A stretch of 38,673 nucleotides of DNA. Origin: Streptomyces diastatochromogenes. Lineage in GTDB: Bacteria > Actinomycetota > Actinomycetes > Streptomycetales > Streptomycetaceae. The notes below the pieces were generated by a model. It saw only the letters and a list, made by a program, of their open reading frames with translations. It was not told the DNA's origin and did no database searches. How positions within the stretch are numbered: the first letter of the stretch is position 1; each line of letters opens with the position of its first letter. The stretch is from the NCBI GenBank assembly GCA_001418405.1, contig LIQL01000131.1, forward strand, positions 1 to 38,673, given 5' to 3'. Below are positions 33,481 to 38,673 of this stretch, piece by piece. A program made the translations under genes and the position numbers.

Positions 33481-34440
33481 ATGACGACGACAGCTACCAC
33501 CCCAGCCACCACCGCGGCCGACGCGGGACGGGCACCGGTGGTCAGCTTCCAGGGGGTCAGTAAGAGTTACGGCGCGGTGCGCGCGGTGGCCGATCTGCAC
33601 CTGGAGCTGCACCCCGGCGAGACCGTCGCGCTCCTCGGCCCCAACGGCGCCGGCAAGTCCTCCACCCTGGACCTGCTCCTCGGCCTGCGCACCCCCGACA
33701 CCGGATCGGTCTCCCTGTTCGGCACCACCCCGCAGCGCGCCATCCAACTGGGCAGGGTCGGCGCGATGCTCCAGAGCGGCGGCCTGATGGAGGGCGTCAA
33801 GGTCCGGGAGCTGGTCCGGCTCGCCCGCGACCTGCACCCGCACGGCTATCCGGTGGACCAGATCCTGGCCGCCGCCGGCATCACGGACATCGCCGACCGG
33901 GTGGTCGGCAAGCTCTCCGGCGGCCAGGAGCAGCGGGTGCGGTTCGCCCTGGCCACCGCCGGCGCCAACGACCTCATCGTGCTGGACGAGCCCACCACCG
34001 GCATGGACGTCTCCTCCCGGCAGACGTTCTGGGGCGCGATGCGCCGCCAGGCCGACGAGGGCCGCACGGTCCTCTTCGCCACGCACTATCTGGAAGAGGC
34101 CGACGAGATCGCCGACCGGGTGATCGTGCTGCACCGCGGCCGGGTGCTGGCCGACGGCACCTCCGCCGAGATCAAGGCCCGGGCCGGCGCCCGCCGGATC
34201 ACCTTCGACCTGGAGGGGGCGGCCGACCGCGGCGCGCTGGAGGCGCTGCCGCACCTCACCTCCCTGACGGTGTCCCACGCCGGTTCCGGCAGCACCGTCC
34301 GCATCCAGTCCCAGGACGCGGACGCCACCGTGCACGCCCTCTACGGCCTCGGCCTCTACCCGCGCAACCTCGAAGTCTCCGGCCTCGGCCTGGAGCAGGC
34401 GTTCATCGCCATCACCACCGCCGAGGAGGCGGCCCGATGA
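33481..34440 (+). CDS. ABC exporter ATPase (ABC-2/DrrA type)
   Basis: 319 residues. Seen: Walker A GPNGAGKSS, Q-loop region MLQSGGLMEG, signature LSGGQEQRVRF, Walker B LIVLDEPTTGMDV, H-loop ATHYLEEADEIADRV, and a C-terminal domain ending SGLGLEQAFIAIT typical of drug or lipid exporters. The Thr/Ala-rich N-terminus (about 20 residues) is variable. ATG 33481; a GGGAAG site lies about 9 nt upstream. Four-base overlap (ATGA) with the permease gene. Together with the following kinase and regulator it forms a stimulus-responsive export module like BceAB/DesKR-type sets; substrate unknown. Confidence 0.92.
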   Translation: MTTTATTPATTAADAGRAPVVSFQGVSKSYGAVRAVADLHLELHPGETVALLGPNGAGKSSTLDLLLGLRTPDTGSVSLFGTTPQRAIQLGRVGAMLQSGGLMEGVKVRELVRLARDLHPHGYPVDQILAAAGITDIADRVVGKLSGGQEQRVRFALATAGANDLIVLDEPTTGMDVSSRQTFWGAMRRQADEGRTVLFATHYLEEADEIADRVIVLHRGRVLADGTSAEIKARAGARRITFDLEGAADRGALEALPHLTSLTVSHAGSGSTVRIQSQDADATVHALYGLGLYPRNLEVSGLGLEQAFIAITTAEEAAR

Positions 34441-35174
34441 CCACCCTGATCAAGCTCGAAATCCTCCGCGCGCTGCGGAACAAGAAGTTCATGTTCTTCT
34501 CGGTCATCTACCCGCCGGCGCTGTACCTGATCATCGCCGGTGGCGCGGACAGCAAGCCGCTCCCCGGGACGGGTCTCAACATGGGGCTCTACTACATGGT
34601 CTCGATGGCCGCCTTCGGCGCCATGACCGCCGTCCTGCTGGGCAACAGCGAGCGCATCGCCAAGGAGCGCGAACAGGGCTGGGTGCGCCAGCTCCGGCTG
34701 ACCGCGCTGCCCGGCCGCGGCTACGTCGCCGCCAAGATAGCCGCCGCGGCGACGGTCAGCCTGCCCTCGATCCTGCTGGTCATGATCGTTGCCGCCGCCG
34801 TCAAGGGCGTCCGCCTCGAAGCCTGGCAGTGGATCGCCATCGCCGTCGGCACCTGGCTCGGCAGCTTCGTCTTCGCCGCCCTGGGCGTCGCCATCGGCTA
34901 CCTGGCCAGCGGCGACGCGGTCCGCCCGGTCTCCATGCTCTGCTTCTTCGCCCTGGCCTTCCTCGGCGGCCTGTGGATGCCGATGACGCTGCTGCCGCAG
35001 TGGGTGCAGAACGTCTCCGAGTGGCTGCCGACGCACGCCTACGCGGCCCTGGGCACCGCCGTCGAGGCCGGCGGCGCGCCGCACGTCAAGGACATGGCGA
35101 TCCTGCTGGGCTACCTCGTCGTCTTCGTGGGTGGTGCAGCCTGGCTGTACCGCAAGGACACTCGGAAGGCATGA
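34437..35174 (+). CDS. ABC-2 type exporter permease
   Basis: 245 residues with six membrane segments. N-terminal MTTLIKLEILRALRNKKFMFF is the amphipathic entry helix of ABC-2 permeases; the motif REQGWVRQLRLTALPGRGYV precedes segment 3, and SMLCFFALAFLGGLWMPM with VSEWLPTHAYAALG is the conserved C-terminal portion. It overlaps the ATPase gene before it and the kinase gene after it by 4 bp each (ATGA), so all three are translationally coupled. Confidence 0.92.
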   Translation: MTTLIKLEILRALRNKKFMFFSVIYPPALYLIIAGGADSKPLPGTGLNMGLYYMVSMAAFGAMTAVLLGNSERIAKEREQGWVRQLRLTALPGRGYVAAKIAAAATVSLPSILLVMIVAAAVKGVRLEAWQWIAIAVGTWLGSFVFAALGVAIGYLASGDAVRPVSMLCFFALAFLGGLWMPMTLLPQWVQNVSEWLPTHAYAALGTAVEAGGAPHVKDMAILLGYLVVFVGGAAWLYRKDTRKA

Positions 35175-36436
35175 GACAGGTGCAGCCGAAGAGCGCGGCC
35201 GACGACCGGAACCCGGTGCTGATCGGGCAGCGCCCGCGCAGCCGCCGCCAGGCCCTCGGCAAGTCGATGTGGGTCGGCGTCTGGCTGCTCTACCTCGCCG
35301 GTCCGGTGGCGGAGCTGACCAGTCACGCCTTCACCACCGCGCAGCGGGTCTGGGGCGCCGTCGGCCTCACGCTCTTCGTCCTCGCCTACCTCGTCCTGAT
35401 CTTCCGCCACATGTGGCAGAAGCCGCCCGTCGCGCTGCGGTACGCCCCGCTGGGCGTGATGTTGGCGCTGTCCGTCGCCCTGACGTGGACGCTGGGCTAC
35501 TCCTGGCTGGTGCTGTTCATCTTCACCAGCGTGGCCTCCGCGGTGGTGCTGCCCTGGCAGCGCTCCCGCTGGGCCATCCCCTTCATCACCGTGGTGCTGA
35601 TAGCCATCGGCGCCCACTACCCCGAGATCCGCAACTACTACCTCTTCGCCTACGCGCTCCCCGCCCTCGGCAGCGGCTTCGTCATGATCGGCGTGCAGAA
35701 CCTCGTCCGCACCAGCCAGGAGCTGCGCGTCGCGCGGGAGGAGGTCGCCCGCCTCGCCGCCAACGAGGAGCGGCTGCGGCTCGCCCGCGACCTGCACGAC
35801 CTCCTGGGGCACTCGCTCTCGCTGATAACCCTCAAGAGCGAGTTGGCCGGGCGGATGCTGCCGGACCGCCCCGAGGACGCCGCCCGGCAGGTCGCGGACA
35901 TCGAGCAGGTCAGCCGGCAGGCCCTGGTCGACGTCCGCGAGGCGGTCACGGGCTACCGCCGCCCCCGGCTGGCGGTGGAGCTGGCCGGCGCGCGCGCCGC
36001 ACTGCGCACCGCCGACATCGCGCTGACCGTCGACCCGTCGCTGGAGGGCGAGTTCCACGGGCTGACCGCCGACACCGAGGGCGCCCTGGCCTGGGCGCTG
36101 CGCGAGGCGGTCACCAACGTCGTCCGGCACAGCGGCGCCCGCCGCTGCGACCTGCTGCTCACCGAGGAACGGGAGGCCGACGACCGGCGCTACGTCTGCC
36201 TCGTGGTCACCGACGACGGCGAGGGCCCGCTCCGCGGCCAGCACGACGGCAACGGCCTCGCCGGCCTGCGCGAGCGACTGGCCCTCACCGACGGACACCT
36301 CCAGACCGGGCAGGCCACCGGGACCAGGGGATTCGCGCTGCGCGCCTACGTCCCCGCGACCACCCCGGCGGCCTCCCCGAGCGGCCCGAGCCCGGTGCCG
36401 GACACCTCTCCGGAGCCGGTGAACGGGCCGGCCTAG
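35171..36436 (+). CDS. DesK-like sensor histidine kinase (HisKA_3)
   Basis: 421 residues. About five to six membrane segments in residues 32-178 with very short loops, so sensing is probably within the membrane, as in DesK. A coiled linker (RTSQELRVAREEVARLAANEE) leads to the phosphoacceptor H209 in RLRLARDLHDLLGHSL. ATPase motifs follow: N-box REAVTNVVRHSGA, the DDGEGP Asp box, and GNGLAGLRERLALTDG. The Pro/Ser-rich C-terminal tail of about 25 residues is dispensable-looking. ATG 35171 overlaps the permease stop. The cognate regulator starts 98 bp downstream. Likely monitors membrane state or the exporter itself. Confidence 0.92.
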   Translation: MRQVQPKSAADDRNPVLIGQRPRSRRQALGKSMWVGVWLLYLAGPVAELTSHAFTTAQRVWGAVGLTLFVLAYLVLIFRHMWQKPPVALRYAPLGVMLALSVALTWTLGYSWLVLFIFTSVASAVVLPWQRSRWAIPFITVVLIAIGAHYPEIRNYYLFAYALPALGSGFVMIGVQNLVRTSQELRVAREEVARLAANEERLRLARDLHDLLGHSLSLITLKSELAGRMLPDRPEDAARQVADIEQVSRQALVDVREAVTGYRRPRLAVELAGARAALRTADIALTVDPSLEGEFHGLTADTEGALAWALREAVTNVVRHSGARRCDLLLTEEREADDRRYVCLVVTDDGEGPLRGQHDGNGLAGLRERLALTDGHLQTGQATGTRGFALRAYVPATTPAASPSGPSPVPDTSPEPVNGPA

Positions 36437-36521
36437 GCCCGGTCGGCACCTCCCGTCCGGTCGGGACCGTCGCCGGTCGCCGCTCGCTCCGGTTCCGCGC
36501 CGCCGCGGCGGTCCCAGGCCG

Positions 36522-36527
36522 TAAGCT
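36522..36527 (+). promoter_or_regulatory. Putative leaderless -10 element of the response regulator gene
   Basis: TAAGCT lies 7 nt before ATG 36535, inside the 98-bp gap after the kinase gene. No ribosome-binding site is seen. It suggests that the regulator can be transcribed separately from the exporter/kinase transcript. Confidence 0.45.
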
Positions 36528-36534
36528 GGCCCGC

Positions 36535-37140
36535 ATGATCAGGTTGCTGCTGGCGGAGGACCAGTCCATGGTCCGGGAGGCGCTGGCGGCATTGCTGTCC
36601 CTGGAGGACGACCTGGAGGTCGTCGCCCAGGCGGCGCGCGGCGACGAGGTCCTCGCCCAGGCACGGGCCCACGACGTCGACGTCGCACTGCTGGACATCG
36701 AGATGCCGGGCCTGAGCGGCCTGGACGCCGCGGCCCGGCTGCGCGACGAACTGCCCGGCGTGAAGGTCGTCATCCTCACCACCTTCGGCCGCCCCGGCTA
36801 TCTGCGCCGGGCGATGGAGGCCGGCGCGGACGCCTTCCTGGTCAAGGACGCCCCGGCGGCCCGGCTCGCGGACGCGGTGCGCCGGGTGCTGGACGGGGAG
36901 CGGGTCATCGACCCGGTGCTGGCGGCGGCCGCCCTGGCCGACGGCGCCAGCCCGCTGACCGACCGCGAGCGCGAGGTGCTGCACGCCGCCGCGGACGGCG
37001 CCACCAACGCCGAGATCGCCGCCGCGCTGCACCTCTCGCAGGGCACCGTCCGCAACTACCTCTCGCTCGCCATCCAGAAGACCGGCGCCCGCAACCGCGC
37101 CGAGGCGGTCCGCACGGCCCGCGACAAGGGCTGGCTCTGA
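36535..37140 (+). CDS. NarL/DesR-family response regulator
   Basis: 201 residues. Receiver domain with acidic pair E8/D9 (LLAEDQ), phosphorylation site D54 (ALLDIEMPGLSG), T-loop VVILTTFGR and K104-region FLVKDAP; then a LuxR-type HTH (LTDREREVLHAAADGATNAEIAAALHL with GTVRNYLS). Probably activated by the upstream kinase. The likely target is the palindrome at 33408-33421 ahead of the exporter operon (inference). Start ATG 36535. Confidence 0.93.
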   Translation: MIRLLLAEDQSMVREALAALLSLEDDLEVVAQAARGDEVLAQARAHDVDVALLDIEMPGLSGLDAAARLRDELPGVKVVILTTFGRPGYLRRAMEAGADAFLVKDAPAARLADAVRRVLDGERVIDPVLAAAALADGASPLTDREREVLHAAADGATNAEIAAALHLSQGTVRNYLSLAIQKTGARNRAEAVRTARDKGWL

Positions 37141-37208
37141 CCCTTCCGCCCCCGCGTCCCGCCCTCTGGCCGGCCGCTGACGTGCCCGCACCACCGGCAC
37201 CGCTCCCG

Positions 37209-37241
37209 GGACCTTCGCCCGGGGCGCGCGGACCTTCGCCC
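37209..37241 (+). repeat. 12-bp direct repeat upstream of the phosphatase gene
   Basis: GGACCTTCGCCC at 37209-37220 and again at 37230-37241, 21 bp apart start to start (two helical turns), 41 bp before the gene at 37282. Could be a tandem binding site; no other copy was noticed nearby. Confidence 0.5.
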
Positions 37242-37281
37242 CTGTGCGCGCCCGCGCAACGTCCCGCAGGCTTGAAGTGTC

Positions 37282-38403
37282 ATGCCAGCCCAGCGCCCCG
37301 CAGAGGGCGGCCTCCTTGCCCCCGTGCTGCTGATCCTCGCCATCCTGGTCGTCGCGACGGTCGACGCCACGACCGGCCCTGAGCTGCACATCTCCGCGTT
37401 CATGGGGATCGCCCCGCTGGTCGCCGCGCTGCGCTGCTCGTACCCCCGCACGCTGCTGGTGGCCGTCGTCTACGTCGTCTCGCTCACCTACGTCGACCTG
37501 CTGACGGTGCCCGACTGGGCCCCGGCCAGCCGGGTCGTCGGCGTCTTCGGCGCGTTCCTGGTGGGCGTCTTCGCGCTGGTGCTGTGCCGCACCCGGCTCC
37601 AACGCGAGGCGCTGCACGCCCGCACCACCCTGGTCGCCGACACCGTGCAGCGGGCCATGCTGCGCGAGCTGCCGTTGCGGGCCGGACCGCTGGAGGCGTA
37701 CGGCTTCTACGTGTCCGCGCAGGAGGGCGCCCGGGTCGGCGGCGACATCTACGAGGCCGTCAACACCCCGCACGGACTGCGGCTGCTGATCGGCGACGTC
37801 CAGGGCAAGGGCATGCCGGCGATCGGCGCGGGCCTGGAGGTGCTGGCGTCGTTCCGCGAGGCGGCGCAGTACCAGGAGTCGCTGGAGGGGGTCGCCGGCC
37901 GGATGGAACAGGCCCTGACCCGCTACAACGCCCGCTCTGCCGAGGAGGGCACCGACGAGCGCTTCGTCACCGCACTGCTGGTGGAGGTCCGCGGCGCGGG
38001 CCGGGCCCGGCTGCTGTCCTGCGGGCACATCCCGTACTACCTGGTGCGCGACGGCGTCGTCCACGAGCGCTCCGACGGGGAGGGCGGGCTCCCGCTGGGG
38101 CTCGGCGGGCTCAGCAACGAGCCCCGCCGCAGTGTCCGCATCCAGCCCGAGCCCCACGACTGGGCGGTGCTGTGCACGGACGGCGTCACCGAGGCCCGCG
38201 GCGGCGACGGCCGCTTCTACCCGTTGGCCGAGCGGATCGCCGCCTGGATCGACCTGGAGCCCGCCGAACTGGCCCGCACCCTGCGCGCCGACCTGGAGCT
38301 CTTCACCGGCGGCGACCTCAAGGACGACGCGACGCTGCTGGTGGTCCGCCGCGCCCCGGTGAACGACGCCGTGCCGGCACCGGCCCGGACCGCGGCGGCC
38401 TGA
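37282..38403 (+). CDS. Membrane-bound SpoIIE/PP2C-type phosphatase
   Basis: 373 residues. Seen: three to four N-terminal membrane segments (LLAPVLLILAILVVATV, about 11-27; MGIAPLVAAL; LLVAVVYVVSLTYV; VVGVFGAFLVGVFALVL, about 85-102), a linker helix, then a PP2C domain with metal-binding RVGGDIYEA, IGDVQGKGMPA, LLSCGHIPYYLV, VLCTDGVTEAR and LKDDATLLVV. Known: such enzymes dephosphorylate anti-anti-sigma factors and are controlled by their membrane part. No kinase or STAS gene is adjacent. ATG 37282; a clear ribosome-binding site is not visible. Independent of the two-component genes upstream (141-bp gap). Confidence 0.92.
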   Translation: MPAQRPAEGGLLAPVLLILAILVVATVDATTGPELHISAFMGIAPLVAALRCSYPRTLLVAVVYVVSLTYVDLLTVPDWAPASRVVGVFGAFLVGVFALVLCRTRLQREALHARTTLVADTVQRAMLRELPLRAGPLEAYGFYVSAQEGARVGGDIYEAVNTPHGLRLLIGDVQGKGMPAIGAGLEVLASFREAAQYQESLEGVAGRMEQALTRYNARSAEEGTDERFVTALLVEVRGAGRARLLSCGHIPYYLVRDGVVHERSDGEGGLPLGLGGLSNEPRRSVRIQPEPHDWAVLCTDGVTEARGGDGRFYPLAERIAAWIDLEPAELARTLRADLELFTGGDLKDDATLLVVRRAPVNDAVPAPARTAAA

Positions 38404-38408
38404 GGGGT

Positions 38409-38441
38409 GGGCCCGGCCGCCCGCTCAGTTCAGCCGGGCCC
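38409..38441. terminator. Hairpin at the convergent end of the phosphatase and SirB1-like genes
   Basis: GGGCCCGGC pairs with GCCGGGCCC (9 bp, 15-nt loop) starting 6 bp after the phosphatase stop and extending into the last codons of the gene on the other strand. It may serve both directions. Confidence 0.55.
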
Positions 38442-38673
38442 GGGCCGCCCCGGCCTCCCGGCGCAGCGCGGTCGCGGCGGCCGGCTGGACCGGCTCCAGC
38501 ACCCGCGCGTACTCCTCCAACTCGGCCGCCCCGGCCAGGAACTCGCCCCGCTCGACCAGGAGCTGCGCCCGCTCGTGGCGCAGCCGCGCCGGATGGCTGG
38601 GCAGCAGCAACGACAGCTCCAGCGCCCACAACTGGACCGCACTGTGCTCCGGGCGGGCCTGGGCCCAGGCCCG
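38425..38673 (-). CDS. SirB1/TPR-like family protein, C-terminal fragment (cut by window edge)
   Basis: 82 codons remain, open to the window edge. The sequence RAWAQARPEHSAVQLWALEL, followed by LLLPSHPARLRHERAQLLVERGEFLAGAAELEEYARVLEP, shows the helical tetratricopeptide pattern (large-small alternation, 34-residue spacing) of the C-terminus of Streptomyces transglutaminase-like SirB1 family proteins. The catalytic or N-terminal part lies outside. The in-frame TTG at 38631 is not a start. Family assignment is by pattern, function unassigned. Confidence 0.65.
   Translation of the reverse strand, partial: RAWAQARPEHSAVQLWALELSLLLPSHPARLRHERAQLLVERGEFLAGAAELEEYARVLEPVQPAAATALRREAGAARARLN

Overview
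The window looks like Streptomyces (or a close relative) chromosome. G+C is very high with strong third-position bias, GTG and TTG starts are common, and the gene set is actinobacterial: mycothiol biosynthesis (mshB), a five-gene peptide importer with the order of the bldK locus, SpoIIE-type phosphatases, and a mycobacterial Sdh1-like succinate dehydrogenase. From memory the gene order recalls the S. coelicolor SCO51xx region; this could not be checked here. No tRNA, rRNA, CRISPR array or replication origin was seen.

Layout. 1-986: 3' part of a PP2C/SpoIIE phosphatase with a C-terminal HATPase domain. Its first 138 bases contain an exact 20-bp inverted repeat, and the segment between the arms reads as the expected protein only on the opposite strand. 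1059-2471 (-): Tat-type amidohydrolase with a probable leaderless promoter. 2577-6524 (-): succinate dehydrogenase operon (small protein, sdhC, sdhA, sdhB). 6913-9273 (+): orphan family-5 solute-binding lipoprotein with a long low-complexity insertion. 9458-11368 (+): typA/bipA. 11604-17187 (+): complete oligopeptide ABC importer operon (binding protein, two permeases, two ATPases).

17188-19430 is an accessory islet: an AT-richer spacer, a secreted ricin-B-like protein of foreign base composition, and a decayed IS30-family element with recognisable terminal inverted repeats. 19431-25700 (-) is a second complete importer whose order (permease, binding protein, permease, ATPase, ATPase) matches bldKABCDE. 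The two importers are convergent and separated only by the islet.

26547-28700 (-): S9/DPP-IV-type peptidase. 28934-29128 (+): 64-residue membrane protein. 29249-30774 (+): mshB coupled to a DUF6113-like membrane protein. 30990-33305 (+): large membrane-anchored protein with a twelve-copy pentapeptide repeat and YoaR-like extracellular domains. 33481-37140 (+): ABC-2 exporter (ATPase, permease) translationally coupled to a DesK-like histidine kinase, followed by a NarL/DesR-like regulator that seems to have its own leaderless promoter. 37282-38403 (+): membrane SpoIIE phosphatase. 38425-38673 (-): C-terminus of a SirB1/TPR-like protein cut by the window edge.

Themes: peptide handling (two importers, an orphan binding protein, a peptidase), respiration and redox (Sdh, mycothiol), and envelope and stress signalling (two phosphatases, a two-component system with an exporter). 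Most operon ends carry GC-rich hairpins, and four genes have a -10-like hexamer 6-7 nt before the start codon, as expected for leaderless transcripts.
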